DNA of 64,000 nucleotides. Origin: Hyphomicrobiales bacterium 4NK60-0047b (GTDB lineage Bacteria > Pseudomonadota > Alphaproteobacteria > Rhizobiales > HXMU1428-3). The stretch lies in the NCBI GenBank assembly GCA_040367435.1, contig BAABWY010000006.1, positions 62,001-126,000 of the forward strand, in the 5' to 3' direction. The notes beneath the pieces are model-generated. The model was not told the origin of the DNA, made no database searches, and saw nothing but the letters and a program-made list of their open reading frames with translations. This document shows, piece after piece, positions 16,955 to 25,998 of this stretch (position 1 is the stretch's first letter; every line of letters begins with the position of its first letter). The translations under genes and the position numbers were made by a program.

Positions 16955-16990
16955 AGAGGATGAGGCACAGCTCATTCGTGAGCCACCCTC
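16955..16990. terminator. Hairpin between convergent genes
   Basis: GCTCA-TTCG-TGAGC (16970-16983), a UUCG-tetraloop stem, inside a broader imperfect GAGG..CCTC pairing, placed between the convergent desaturase and TetR stop codons. No T-run, so termination strength is uncertain. Confidence 0.5.
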
Positions 16991-17557
16991 CTAATTGGGG
17001 GCAAACATAAGCTCTAATAAATAAAGCATGTCTTCCTGTAAATTAACAAGTTGCTGGTAGTCTAGCCCTTCTAATCCGATAAGAGCACCATATAGCAAAT
17101 TGGCATTCTGAGTGGCTTGTTTTTCTGTGAGGCCACAGTTTAGGAATAAGTCTCTTGTGTAAATTAGCCGTTTTTCATCAACTGTTTTAACAGTTTCAGA
17201 GGCAAGCTGATAATAACGCCCCCAATCACGAATTGCCGCTTCAGCTAAAACACCGCCATAAGGCTCATTCATTGAACTCGTAGCTAGCTTGACGAGTAAA
17301 AATAATTGTTCTTCTGGGGGAACTCCGCTGTCATCCACATTTTCGATGATAGCTTCTGTGGCGGCCAGTTGCCAATGCTCCAGCATCTCCGATTGTAAGG
17401 AAGCCACATCCTTAAAGTGCCAATAAAAAGAGCCTTTGCTGACCTTTAGCCTACGAGCAATCGCCTCAACACGAATGGCTCCAGGCCCCCCATCCGTCAG
17501 TGCGCGAAAAGCAGCTCTAATCCAATCTTCAGAAGTGAGTGTTTTTTTTAAATTCAT
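16991..17557 (-). CDS. TetR family transcriptional regulator
   Basis: 188-residue TetR protein with a helix-turn-helix at about residues 26-60 (IRVEAIARRLKVSKGSFYWHF). The C-terminal ligand domain resembles the TetR_C group used by many efflux or stress regulators. It is divergent from a small membrane-protein gene starting at 17656, and two identical dyads lie in the intergenic region, so autoregulation and control of the membrane gene are likely. Confidence 0.85.
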   Translation of the reverse strand: MNLKKTLTSEDWIRAAFRALTDGGPGAIRVEAIARRLKVSKGSFYWHFKDVASLQSEMLEHWQLAATEAIIENVDDSGVPPEEQLFLLVKLATSSMNEPYGGVLAEAAIRDWGRYYQLASETVKTVDEKRLIYTRDLFLNCGLTEKQATQNANLLYGALIGLEGLDYQQLVNLQEDMLYLLELMFAPN

Positions 17558-17567
17558 AAGAAAATCT

Positions 17568-17620
17568 ATACGCTACCGTATTGACACATTCAAATAGAAA
17601 GCGTACATACGCTACCGTAT
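17568..17620. promoter_or_regulatory. Two identical TetR operator sites
   Basis: ATACG-CTAC-CGTAT occurs at 17568-17581 and again, identical over 14 bases, at 17607-17620 (39 bases apart). A TTGACA-like sequence starts immediately after the first site at 17581. Repeated dyads in the divergent promoter support cooperative repression. Confidence 0.8.
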
Positions 17621-17655
17621 GGTTGTTGAAATGTTTGAATGTAAAAGGACGTGAG

Positions 17656-18039
17656 ATGAGTAAATCGCTTTTAATCGCTGCAGTTATATCTACGATCACT
17701 ACCGGACTACATGTCTATGGTGGTGGGATTGAAGTCCACGAACCAATACTAGATGCCAATTTAACAACAATTTTAAAGGCTTATACGTCAATTCTTTGGC
17801 ATGCTGTAACAGCTATCTTGATGATAAACAGTGCAGGGCTTTTTCTGACTGCCTTCAATCCAGTTTGCTTTAAAAGATTGGGTCATCTCATAGCTGTCCA
17901 ATATTTGGCCTTCGCTGGGTTATTCATTTTTTACGGATTAAACCAATTAGGTACTCTATTCCTAATGCCTCAATGGATCATTTTCATTTGTATGTCAGCT
18001 CTCATATTATTTGGAATATGGCGCAAGAAAACATCTTAA
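17656..18039 (+). CDS. Small integral membrane protein, unknown
   Basis: 127 residues from the ATG at 17656 (AAAGGA upstream); an earlier TTG frame would run through the operator. Four hydrophobic segments at about 5-25, 45-68, 78-98 and 100-120, with a Lys-Lys end. I do not assign a family. It faces the TetR gene across the dual operator and is followed 51 bases later by a DUF3995 gene, so the two membrane genes probably form a TetR-regulated unit. Confidence 0.7.
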   Translation: MSKSLLIAAVISTITTGLHVYGGGIEVHEPILDANLTTILKAYTSILWHAVTAILMINSAGLFLTAFNPVCFKRLGHLIAVQYLAFAGLFIFYGLNQLGTLFLMPQWIIFICMSALILFGIWRKKTS

Positions 18040-18090
18040 AAAACAGTCCAAATGTGAAATTGCAAAAAGAGAAATGATGTCGAGGGAATT

Positions 18091-18591
18091 ATGAACATTT
18101 CAACATCAATCGCACTGCTAATTTTTTCAACCTTAACGTTGATTGCGTGTCTTCATGCTTATTGGGCTATGGGGGGAAAATGGCCAGGAAGAGATGATGA
18201 AACTCTTGCAAATATAGTCATAGGGACAAAAGGTTTAACTAAGCTTCCAAAAGCCAGTTTAACAGTTTTAGTCGCATTGCTCATATTCATCGCTGGCTTA
18301 ATTCCCATGCTTTGGGCAAATGCTATATCGCAAACAAATTCGATTGCATTTCCCCTCCCAACAGTCCTTACATCAATCCTTGAAGTAATGAATGGCCTCA
18401 TTCCTATTTGGTTTTTGAAAATAGCTATGACCGTTCTCACTCTCATTTTCTTAGGAAGGGGAGTGGTGACTTACACCCCATGGGCAGAACAACAAGACCT
18501 AGAAGAACCATTCCGATCACTAGATAAAAAATATTACGCTCCCCTCTGTTTAATATTAGGGGTTGGTTTCATGGTTTTGTTGCTCTCCTAA
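18091..18591 (+). CDS. DUF3995 membrane protein
   Basis: 166-residue protein with the DUF3995 signature (HAYWAMGGKWPG near residue 22 and TPWAEQQDLEEPFRSLD near 129) and four hydrophobic segments. Function unknown. Likely cotranscribed with the membrane gene upstream. Confidence 0.8.
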   Translation: MNISTSIALLIFSTLTLIACLHAYWAMGGKWPGRDDETLANIVIGTKGLTKLPKASLTVLVALLIFIAGLIPMLWANAISQTNSIAFPLPTVLTSILEVMNGLIPIWFLKIAMTVLTLIFLGRGVVTYTPWAEQQDLEEPFRSLDKKYYAPLCLILGVGFMVLLLS

Positions 18592-18694
18592 ATGTGAACA
18601 TAAAATTTTGTTGAGCTATTCTCATTTCATGTAAACCTAAGATAAGCTTCAGCAATCAAATCTGAAGAATATAATCCACAAAGAGGGGAACGAA

Positions 18695-19120
18695 ATGAAC
18701 AAAGCACACGGTCAGTGTTTGTGTAATGCCATCTCATTTACAGCAGAATATAAAGAAGAAAAATTCTCTGCGTGCCATTGTGATATGTGCCGTAGGTGGG
18801 GAAGTGGCCCCTATCTAGCCATGGCCGCAACATTAAATGATGTAAAGGGCAAAGAGCATATCAAATCTTACAAATCGTCCGAGTGGGCAGAGCGTGCCTT
18901 CTGCAACAATTGCGGAACAAATCTCTATTATAAAGTAACGGCTGAGGGACAGCACAAAGGAATTACTTATATTTCAATGGGTTTGTTAGATGAGAGTGCT
19001 GATTTAGTCATGGAAAGAGAAATTTTCATCGACCAAAAACCCAATGGCTATAACTTTGCCGGTGATCATATTAAACAAACTGCAGAAGAAGTTATGGCTG
19101 AATTCTCTACAGAAGACTGA
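18695..19120 (+). CDS. GFA (CENP-V/GFA-type) zinc protein
   Basis: 141-residue protein of the glutathione-dependent formaldehyde-activating family. Zinc ligands are visible as CLC near residue 7, CHCDMC near residues 28-33 and CNNC near 72-75. Most members have no proven activity on S-hydroxymethylglutathione. Twenty-one bases separate it from the PEP-mutase-like gene, implying an operon. AGGGG ribosome site upstream. Confidence 0.85.
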   Translation: MNKAHGQCLCNAISFTAEYKEEKFSACHCDMCRRWGSGPYLAMAATLNDVKGKEHIKSYKSSEWAERAFCNNCGTNLYYKVTAEGQHKGITYISMGLLDESADLVMEREIFIDQKPNGYNFAGDHIKQTAEEVMAEFSTED

Positions 19121-19141
19121 ACAGAATAAAAAGGTTGTTAG

Positions 19142-19909
19142 ATGTCATTGCAAAAAGATCAAGCAAATCATTTCAGAGCTCTTCATGTTAAAGGAGACCC
19201 AATTATCCTTTACAATATTTGGGATGCTGGAAGCGCAAAAACAGTTGCCAGGGCAGGTGCAAAAGCACTAGCAACTGGAAGCGCGCCAGTTGCAATGGCA
19301 AACGGCTTTAAAGATGGGGAGGAATTATCGCTTGATTTTGCTATTGAGAATATCAAGCGCATTATAAAAAGCGTTGACCTCCCTGTCACAATGGACATTG
19401 AAAGCGGATATGGCGAAGCACCTCATGAAGTTGAAGTGATGATGGAAAAAGTGCTCAGCTCTGGAGTCGTAGGTGTTAATTTTGAGGATCAAATAGTCAA
19501 AGGAAACGGCCTTTATTCCATTCCTGAGCAATGCGAGCGTATCAAAGGTCTCGTGAAGGCATGTGATGCTGCCGATGTGCCTGCCTTCATAAATGCCCGA
19601 ACAGACATTTTCTTAAAAGCGCCACAAGAGACACACTCTGAAGAAATGCTTGATGAAGCTATTGAACGTGCAAAAGCGTATGAACAAGCTGGTGCATCAG
19701 GCTTTTTCGCACCTGGCCTGAAAGAGGAAAGCTTAATCGATAAGCTTTGCCAGTCAGTCAATTTACCTGTGAACATTATGGGGCGAGCCAATACGCTTAC
19801 AAAAGAGCGGATCAGTGAATTAGGTGTCGCTCGCCTAAGTTTTGGCCCAGAGCCATTTCTAAAAGTGCAGGCAGCGCTCGCTGAAATGGCAAAAGAAAAG
19901 TTAAGCTAG
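19142..19909 (+). CDS. Isocitrate lyase / PEP mutase superfamily protein
   Basis: 255-residue TIM-barrel enzyme of the ICL/PEPM superfamily that makes or breaks C-C or C-P bonds of 2-oxo acids using Mg2+. Motifs: NIWDAGSA near residue 26, MDIESGYG near 80 (metal/substrate loop), GVNFEDQ near 113 and NARTD near 152. The KKCGH motif of true isocitrate lyases is absent. Carboxy-PEP mutase, 2-methylisocitrate-lyase-like or oxaloacetate-hydrolase-like activity are the candidates. Confidence 0.82.
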   Translation: MSLQKDQANHFRALHVKGDPIILYNIWDAGSAKTVARAGAKALATGSAPVAMANGFKDGEELSLDFAIENIKRIIKSVDLPVTMDIESGYGEAPHEVEVMMEKVLSSGVVGVNFEDQIVKGNGLYSIPEQCERIKGLVKACDAADVPAFINARTDIFLKAPQETHSEEMLDEAIERAKAYEQAGASGFFAPGLKEESLIDKLCQSVNLPVNIMGRANTLTKERISELGVARLSFGPEPFLKVQAALAEMAKEKLS

Positions 19910-19945
19910 AATTTAAGAACAGACTATAAAGACATAATAAAGTGT

Positions 19946-20527
19946 TCAACTACATTCCCGGATCGGCGTTTTTGACCCAACACCTTGCTGAAAGCGCCGG
20001 ATCATTTTCTTAAGCATAGTCTCATATTGGGCAGCTGAAGAAGACGGGTAAGTCAAGCTGATCTGACTAACAACCCGTTCTTTGCAGCTATAAACCCTAC
20101 GCACAAATGTAATCATTTTAGGTGGGGTGTCTGTGCGAGGAACCAGGCTTGCATCACCATTGAGTTTTGCCTCGTACCACATCTCTCCTTGTTTTAAATT
20201 CAAGATACGATGGGCCCCAACCCCGGTTTTAAGTTTCGAAACGGTCTCGACGGCTCCCGTGCGTAAAGGATCAAAAAAAGTTCGAAAAGAAAGAACAGCC
20301 TTATCGTTTAAAGAAGTGAAAATAACAAATTTCTTGTTTTTCTTAGCTTTTGAAAACCAATTTGAAGGATAATAAAGCGTCGCTCCATAGTCAGACTCTT
20401 GAAATGCCGTCCAGGATTGAGGAGGAGGCAAGCTCGCCTTTTCATCAGCCACAATAGATGAACTCTCATTAAAAAGAATAAGAGAGATGAAGGAGAGGGC
20501 AATAAAACTTTTAAAAAACAATGGCAT
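19946..20527 (-). CDS. Secreted protein of unknown function
   Basis: 193 residues from the ATG at 20527, which has AGGGA six bases upstream; an in-frame GTG at 20542 is less well placed. The N-terminus is a signal peptide (hydrophobic residues 5-20, cut near VADE). The mature part starts PPPQSWTAFQESDYGATLYYPSNWF, reminiscent of domains found in periplasmic stress or PsbP-like proteins, and carries two Cys (YSCKE, RECS) that could form a disulfide. Convergent with the PEP-mutase gene. No function assigned. Confidence 0.65.
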   Translation of the reverse strand: MPLFFKSFIALSFISLILFNESSSIVADEKASLPPPQSWTAFQESDYGATLYYPSNWFSKAKKNKKFVIFTSLNDKAVLSFRTFFDPLRTGAVETVSKLKTGVGAHRILNLKQGEMWYEAKLNGDASLVPRTDTPPKMITFVRRVYSCKERVVSQISLTYPSSSAAQYETMLKKMIRRFQQGVGSKTPIRECS

Positions 20528-20743
20528 AGACATTCCCTGCACAAGATTCGGGCAATAAGAAAACGGAACGAGTTTAGTATTGACCTTATGTCATAGACTT
20601 TGGTACATCTTAAGATACAAAAAACAAACCATCTAATATTAATAATGAATTGCTGCTTATCCATTCTGCTCATTAATCATTCGCGTAAATGAATGATCAA
20701 GTCTTTAGTGTTGAGCAAATGAGATACAATTGTGAGGGAACTT

Positions 20744-21136
20744 ATGAGCCAAAACAAGCTCAAAGCTGCGCGGCCCTTATCGCCGCATTTACAAATTTAC
20801 TCTCCAATGCTGACAATGACCATGTCAATCATGAACAGGCTGACAGGCATTGGGCTTTATTTTGGAATTTTGATTTTTACCTGGTGGCTCATGGCGGCAG
20901 CAAGCGGCCCAGCTTATTTTAACTGGGTCAATTCTATGCTAGATACATTCCTTGGCAAATTTGTTCTGTTGCTCGCAACGTGGGGCTTTTTCCATCACAT
21001 GTTTGGCGGTATCCGCCACTTTATTTGGGACTTTGCCAAAGGCTTCAACTTAACAACAGTTGAAACCATGGCGAGAATAGGCGTCGTTGGGCCAATCATT
21101 ATCACAGGTGTGCTTTGGTATATGCTGTGTAGTTAG
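20744..21136 (+). CDS. sdhC: Succinate dehydrogenase cytochrome b556 subunit
   Basis: 130 residues from the ATG at 20744, preceded by GAGGGAA; a GTG at 20732 would put the ribosome site inside the gene. Three transmembrane segments, N-terminal RPLSPHLQIY signature, and HHMFGGIRH with the heme-ligand His. Part of complex II with SdhD, SdhA and SdhB. Its TAG stop shares its last G with the outer GCGC arm of a hairpin repeat, and a 229-base repeat-bearing gap separates it from sdhD, which is unusual for an sdh operon. Confidence 0.93.
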   Translation: MSQNKLKAARPLSPHLQIYSPMLTMTMSIMNRLTGIGLYFGILIFTWWLMAAASGPAYFNWVNSMLDTFLGKFVLLLATWGFFHHMFGGIRHFIWDFAKGFNLTTVETMARIGVVGPIIITGVLWYMLCS

Positions 21137-21212
21137 CGCGGTTGATGGTGGGCAGTCTAAAGCGCCGCTAAAGGAGAGCGTTTGCTGGTGAGTTACCCAG
21201 AGTAAAAAGTTT
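21136..21212 (+). repeat. Two tandem short hairpin repeats (S5, S6) between sdhC and sdhD
   Basis: S5 (21136-21172): GCGC, GGTTG-ATGGTGG-GCAGTC stem with wobbles, TAAAGCGC, GCTAAAGG. S6 (about 21173-21212) is a degraded copy (AGCGTTTGCTGGTGAGTTACCCAGAGTAAAAA). Both match the family seen near 360, 2872 and 26354-26745. Confidence 0.7.
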
Positions 21213-21365
21213 TAGCGGTAAAACAAACAAAATTAAATCAAATGCACCTCGCCGGTAAACACAGCGAGTGTAGCCAAACAAATTACTAAGGGCTTTTGTT
21301 CTCGTCTCAAACAAGACAAACGCGAATGCCAATAAGAACGAATACCAAGCCGGAGAAGAATATTT

Positions 21366-21746
21366 ATGTCTTACAGGACACCTCTTTCAAATGTGAAAGG
21401 CCTCGGGACCGCAAATGAGGGTTCAGAGCATTTTTGGCGCCAGCGGGTTACCGGTGTAGCGAACCTATTATTGTCAGTGTTCCTTGTCTATGCGGCATTT
21501 CACCTCGTGGGACAAGATCTACCAGGCGTAAAAGCATTTTTCCAAAACCCATTACATATGGTTTTAGCGGCTGCTTTTGTAATTTCAGCAACTTATCATA
21601 TGCGCTTAGGCATGCAGGTCGTCATAGAAGACTATGTCCATAATGAAGGCAGTAAAATCGCCCTTCTCATTCTCAATACATTCTTCACCGCCTTTGTTGC
21701 TTTGGCCGGTGTATATTCTCTATTAAAACTCAGCTTCGGAGCTTAA
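21366..21746 (+). CDS. sdhD: Succinate dehydrogenase membrane anchor subunit
   Basis: 126-residue protein with three transmembrane segments and the alphaproteobacterial SdhD patterns FWRQRVTGVANL near residue 22 and YHMRLGMQVVIEDYVH near residue 78, where the His contributes to heme/quinone binding. Six bases before sdhA. Start supported by GGAGAAG upstream. Confidence 0.92.
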   Translation: MSYRTPLSNVKGLGTANEGSEHFWRQRVTGVANLLLSVFLVYAAFHLVGQDLPGVKAFFQNPLHMVLAAAFVISATYHMRLGMQVVIEDYVHNEGSKIALLILNTFFTAFVALAGVYSLLKLSFGA

Positions 21747-21752
21747 GAAACC

Positions 21753-23567
21753 ATGAACGCTACAAACGAAACCAACGGTTTTGGCTATAAAACCATTGAG
21801 CATTCATATGATGTTGTAGTCTTAGGAGCTGGTGGCTCAGGCTTACGCGCAACATTGGGCGCAGCCCAGGCAGGACTGAAAACGGCCTGTGTCACGAAAG
21901 TATTCCCAACCCGCTCTCACACTGTGGCCGCACAAGGTGGTATCGCAGCTTCATTGAGCAACATGGGGCCGGATAGCTGGCAATGGCACATGTTTGATAC
22001 GGTAAAAGGATCAGACTGGTTAGGTGATCAGGACGCAATCGAATATCTCTGCCGTGAAGCGCCAGAAGCCGTATATGAGCTAGACCACTTCGGCGTACCG
22101 TTCTCACGTACAGAAGAAGGCACAATCTATCAGCGTCCATTTGGTGGCCACATGCAAAACTTCGGTGATGGCCCACCTGTGCAACGTACATGCGCCGCTG
22201 CCGACAGAACTGGCCACGCGATCTTGCACACCCTTTATGGTCAATCACTAAAGAACGATGCTGAATTCTTCATCGAATATTTCGGTCTAGATCTCATCAT
22301 GAGTGATGATGGCAAATGCGAAGGCCTCGTTGCCTGGAACCTTGATGATGGCACAATGCACATCTTCAACGCTAAATTAGTCATTCTAGCAACCGGTGGT
22401 TATGGCCGCTCATACTTCTCATGTACCTCAGCTCACACCTGTACAGGTGATGGCAATGGTATGGTGGCTCGTGCAGGCTTGCCGCTACAAGACATGGAAT
22501 TCGTTCAATTCCACCCAACCGGCATTTATGGTGCTGGTTGCTTGATTACAGAAGGTGCCCGCGGTGAAGGCGGTTATCTTGTGAATTCAGAAGGCGAGCG
22601 CTTCATGGAGCGCTACGCGCCAACAGCCAAAGACCTTGCAAGCCGAGATGTTGTATCTCGTTCAATGACCATGGAAATCCGCGAAGGCCGCGGTGTTGGT
22701 AAAGAAAATGATCATATCTTCTTGCACCTGGATCACCTTGACCCAGCCGTATTAGGCGAACGCCTTCCAGGTATCTCTGAAAGCGCGAAAATTTTCGCTG
22801 GCGTTGACGTCACAAAAGAGCCAATCCCGGTATTGCCAACAGTGCACTACAATATGGGTGGTATCCCATGTAACTATTGGGGCGAAGTGCTTACCAAAAA
22901 AGGTGACGATCCAGATAGCGTTGTGCCAGGCCTGATGGCTGTGGGTGAAGCGGCTTGTGTGTCCGTTCACGGTGCGAACCGTTTGGGCTCAAACTCATTG
23001 ATTGACTTGGTTGTGTTTGGCCGCGCTGCGGGCATTCGCGCAGGCCAAATTGTTGATGGCGATGAAAGCGCGCCGAAAGCAAGCAAAGCACAAATCGATA
23101 AAATCCTTGGTCGCTTTGATAAAACACGTCATGCAAAGGGCAGCACATCAACCGCTGAAATGCGCTTGACCATGCAAAAAGCCATGCAAGAAGATGTGGC
23201 TGTGTTCCGTATGGAAGAAAGCATGGCAAATGGTTGTCGCCGTGTCACAGAAGTTTGGGATGGCAAAGACGACATCTCAGTTACAGATAAATCACTCATC
23301 TGGAATTCGGATCTAATGGAAACATTAGAGTTTGATAACCTAATGGCTTGCTCGCTGACAACGGCTTACTCTGCAGTCAACCGCAAGGAAAGCCGCGGCG
23401 CGCATGCCCGTGAAGATTACTCAGATCGTGATGATGAAAACTGGATGCAACACACATTGGCGTGGGTTGGAGACGATGGCAAAGTCCAACTCGACTTCCG
23501 TCCCGTCCATAATTACACACTTACTGAAGAGATTGATTACATCAAACCAAAGGCCAGAGTTTATTAA
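21753..23567 (+). CDS. sdhA: Succinate dehydrogenase flavoprotein subunit
   Basis: 604-residue flavoprotein of complex II. FAD-binding GAGGSGLRA near residue 26, the covalent-FAD His in [10 protein letters not shown] near residue 53, substrate-site stretch EFVQFHPTG and catalytic-Arg region near SRDVVSR (about residue 305). Length and sequence are typical for the enzyme. Base composition is visibly less AT-rich than the FkbM gene that follows. Confidence 0.96.
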   Translation: MNATNETNGFGYKTIEHSYDVVVLGAGGSGLRATLGAAQAGLKTACVTKVFPTRSHTVAAQGGIAASLSNMGPDSWQWHMFDTVKGSDWLGDQDAIEYLCREAPEAVYELDHFGVPFSRTEEGTIYQRPFGGHMQNFGDGPPVQRTCAAADRTGHAILHTLYGQSLKNDAEFFIEYFGLDLIMSDDGKCEGLVAWNLDDGTMHIFNAKLVILATGGYGRSYFSCTSAHTCTGDGNGMVARAGLPLQDMEFVQFHPTGIYGAGCLITEGARGEGGYLVNSEGERFMERYAPTAKDLASRDVVSRSMTMEIREGRGVGKENDHIFLHLDHLDPAVLGERLPGISESAKIFAGVDVTKEPIPVLPTVHYNMGGIPCNYWGEVLTKKGDDPDSVVPGLMAVGEAACVSVHGANRLGSNSLIDLVVFGRAAGIRAGQIVDGDESAPKASKAQIDKILGRFDKTRHAKGSTSTAEMRLTMQKAMQEDVAVFRMEESMANGCRRVTEVWDGKDDISVTDKSLIWNSDLMETLEFDNLMACSLTTAYSAVNRKESRGAHAREDYSDRDDENWMQHTLAWVGDDGKVQLDFRPVHNYTLTEEIDYIKPKARVY

Positions 23568-23619
23568 AGGTCGGGTTTATTAATAAGAGGATTAAGACCT
23601 AAAAGAGATTGTAGAATTC

Positions 23620-24519
23620 ATGTCATATATCGATCAAACATTTGGAGACCAATATGCAGATGGGCAAGGTCCATTCGGTGAGAATAGCCCCTCTTTGTTT
23701 AGTTCTATAATCATAGGATTAAGCAGGCATACTCTATTGGGTCGAGGTAAGGCGCGTAAGTTATTAGGTAAAATCTTAGCTCTTAACAACCAAGAGATTT
23801 TTGATGTATCAGTTTGGGGGACGAGTGTAAGACTGTTTCCTGGTACGAATATTTGTGACTATAAATTATTGATGTGCCCAAATCAGTATAATCATAAAGA
23901 ACTTAAATTCTTAAAGAGCCACTTAACTCGAGATAATGCTAATTTTATTGATATTGGGGCAAATAGCGGAGCCTTTAGTTTATATCTAGCTGCAAAATCA
24001 AATGTAAAATTCAATATTTTTGCATTTGAGCCAAACCCGCCTATGATTCAAAGGATTAAGCAAAAATTTTTCCATCATCTGAACTCAGAACTTCTCTCAA
24101 AATGTAAATTCTATTTATTTCCTTTTGCTCTTGGTGAGAGTGAAGATAAGCTTGTGTTAATTAGTCCTGAAGGTAATTTTGGTGAGGCATATATTTCAGA
24201 TGAACAGATACAATCATCTAGTATTAAAAAACCTAATTCAAAAATCGAAGTTGATGTCAAAGTTCTAACTAAAGTACTTGAAGAACAAGGCGTAGAGCAA
24301 ATTGACGCTTTAAAAATAGATATCGAGGGCTATGAAGATAAAGTTGTAAAATCACTTTTTGAAAATGCAGCTTCTTCTCTATTACCTCGTGCACTTCTTA
24401 TCGAACATGTCAGTAAAGATTTATGGAGTTATGACTGCATAACTGAAGCTAAAAAGCTTGGTTATAAGGTTGTATTTGAAACAAGACTTAATACAGCAAT
24501 GCTTCGAGAGCAGCGTTAA
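23620..24519 (+). CDS. FkbM family methyltransferase inserted in the sdh operon
   Basis: 299-residue SAM-dependent methyltransferase. SAM-binding FIDIGANSGAFSLY is near residues 110-123, an acidic end of strand 2 in AFEPNP, and the FkbM hallmark LKIDIEGYED near 228. FkbM enzymes typically O-methylate sugars or polyketide hydroxyls. It lies in the same direction between sdhA (52 bases before) and sdhB (57 bases after), so it is probably cotranscribed with complex II genes. It is more AT-rich than its neighbours, and no glycan gene is close, which suggests recent acquisition. A role in complex II is possible but unsupported. Confidence 0.85.
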   Translation: MSYIDQTFGDQYADGQGPFGENSPSLFSSIIIGLSRHTLLGRGKARKLLGKILALNNQEIFDVSVWGTSVRLFPGTNICDYKLLMCPNQYNHKELKFLKSHLTRDNANFIDIGANSGAFSLYLAAKSNVKFNIFAFEPNPPMIQRIKQKFFHHLNSELLSKCKFYLFPFALGESEDKLVLISPEGNFGEAYISDEQIQSSSIKKPNSKIEVDVKVLTKVLEEQGVEQIDALKIDIEGYEDKVVKSLFENAASSLLPRALLIEHVSKDLWSYDCITEAKKLGYKVVFETRLNTAMLREQR

Positions 24520-24576
24520 TGAATATGAAGGTGCGGAAGTAAGTCGCCTTGGAAATGAAAATATAGAGGAAGCCAA

Positions 24577-25356
24577 ATGGTCCAGCTAACACTGCCAAAA
24601 AAGTCAAAGCCAAAACCAGGCAAAACCTGGAATAAGCCAGAAAATGGCGGCAACTGGCGTGAATTTCATATTTATCGTTGGTCACCTGATGATGATGAAA
24701 ACCCACAAATTGACACGTACTTTGTTGATATGGATGATTGCGGACCAATGGTCCTTGATGGCATCATCTGGATTAAAAACAAAATCGATCCAACTTTGAC
24801 ATTCCGTCGCTCATGCCGCGAAGGAATTTGTGGCTCATGCTCAATGAACATTGATGGCTCAAACACTCTGGCCTGTACCAAAGGGTTAGACGAAATTAAA
24901 GGCGCGGTGAAAATTTATCCCTTACCGCACATGGCCGTTGTCAAAGACCTGGTGCCAGACTTAAGCCACTTCTACGCGCAGCACCGCTCTATTGAGCCAT
25001 GGTTAAAAACAACCACACCAGAGCCGCAAAAAGAATGGAAACAATCCATTGAAGACCGCGCAGAGCTTGACGGCCTTTATGAATGCATCTTGTGTGCATG
25101 TTGCTCAACATCTTGTCCCTCATACTGGTGGAACTCAGACCGTTATTTAGGCCCGGCCGCCTTGCTTCAAGCTTATCGCTGGGTAGCAGACAGCCGCGAC
25201 GAAGCAACAGGCGAGCGCTTGGATAACTTAGAAGATCCGTTTCGCCTCTATCGCTGTCACACAATCATGAACTGCGCCAAGGCCTGCCCAAAGGGATTGT
25301 CCCCAGCCAAAGCCATTGCTGAACTTAAAAAGAAGCTGGTCGAGCGCAAATACTAA
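24577..25356 (+). CDS. sdhB: Succinate dehydrogenase iron-sulfur subunit
   Basis: 259-residue iron-sulfur protein of complex II. The [2Fe-2S] Cys cluster is CREGICGSC near residues 86-94, the [4Fe-4S] and [3Fe-4S] Cys groups are [12 protein letters not shown] near 169-180 and [12 protein letters not shown] near 228-239. AGAGGAAG ribosome site upstream. A strong hairpin follows the stop codon. Confidence 0.96.
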   Translation: MVQLTLPKKSKPKPGKTWNKPENGGNWREFHIYRWSPDDDENPQIDTYFVDMDDCGPMVLDGIIWIKNKIDPTLTFRRSCREGICGSCSMNIDGSNTLACTKGLDEIKGAVKIYPLPHMAVVKDLVPDLSHFYAQHRSIEPWLKTTTPEPQKEWKQSIEDRAELDGLYECILCACCSTSCPSYWWNSDRYLGPAALLQAYRWVADSRDEATGERLDNLEDPFRLYRCHTIMNCAKACPKGLSPAKAIAELKKKLVERKY

Positions 25357-25365
25357 GATTATTGA

Positions 25366-25394
25366 TGAGCTAAGATGTATCCCATCTTAGCTCA
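25366..25394. terminator. Terminator hairpin after sdhB
   Basis: Perfect 12-bp stem TGAGCTAAGATG / CATCTTAGCTCA with loop TATCC, followed by TTAACAAATTTT. Placed between sdhB and the convergent DUF6428 gene, it may serve both. Confidence 0.75.
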
Positions 25395-25418
25395 TTAACA
25401 AATTTTCTAAGTCAAAAA

Positions 25419-25895
25419 TTAAGCGCAACAAACAGTTTCGTACAAATCTTCTCCACAACATGATGACTTGGACTTTCCTGCAGTCGCTTTTCTCGCTGGC
25501 TTACAGATCGCTCTTCTTTCCATGAGTCGAACTGATATTCGATCACTTGAAACGTCGATTTTTTCCAAAGAAAATAGCTGTAACCCTATATTTTGTGGCG
25601 CAAATTCAAAATAAAGCGGCTTATCTCCTAGTCTTGCAAGACGCCCTAAAGAGAGCTCAATAATACTAACAAGCTTGCTTGCCTTCATATACTGCCCTCT
25701 TTGCCCATCAAGAAGCTGTATTACCACTTCGCTCCATTCAGAAATTTGTCCACCGCAATCAATGCTCGTGATGTTTGAGGTCTTGATTTCAGTTACATGA
25801 TATCCGCTGCCAATTTCACCACCCTCAAAAGTAAATATAAGAGGCAAAGTTAAATCGAAGGCCTTTAAGTCATTTAGTAAACTGTTCAATGTCAT
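25419..25895 (-). CDS. DUF6428 family protein with Cys-rich tail
   Basis: 158-residue protein that I match to DUF6428, a family often found beside arsR genes. Function unknown. The first 130 residues are soluble and mixed alpha/beta. The C-terminus carries SSCCGEDLYETVCCA, two vicinal Cys pairs, after a basic RKATAGKSK stretch, which suggests thiol binding of a metal or metalloid. Divergent from the ArsR gene with a shared dyad. Confidence 0.72.
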   Translation of the reverse strand: MTLNSLLNDLKAFDLTLPLIFTFEGGEIGSGYHVTEIKTSNITSIDCGGQISEWSEVVIQLLDGQRGQYMKASKLVSIIELSLGRLARLGDKPLYFEFAPQNIGLQLFSLEKIDVSSDRISVRLMERRAICKPARKATAGKSKSSCCGEDLYETVCCA

Positions 25896-25955
25896 TTACA
25901 TTCACCTTTTATTTCAATAATATTTGAAATATAAATTTGGCATATTTATTTACAT

Positions 25956-25975
25956 ATTTCAAGATTTCTTGAAAT
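25956..25975. promoter_or_regulatory. ArsR-type operator
   Basis: Inverted repeat ATTTCAAGA-TT-TCTTGAAAT, 23 bases before the arsR start, in the region shared with the divergent DUF6428 gene. A second half-like TTTGAAAT lies near 25923. This fits ArsR-family sites. Confidence 0.72.
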
Positions 25976-25998
25976 AAAAACCAGAGAATGGAGAAGTT

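Noticed and set aside
20689-20922. ORF overlapping the start of sdhC in another frame
   Set aside because: It contradicts the conserved SdhC sequence and has no supported start.
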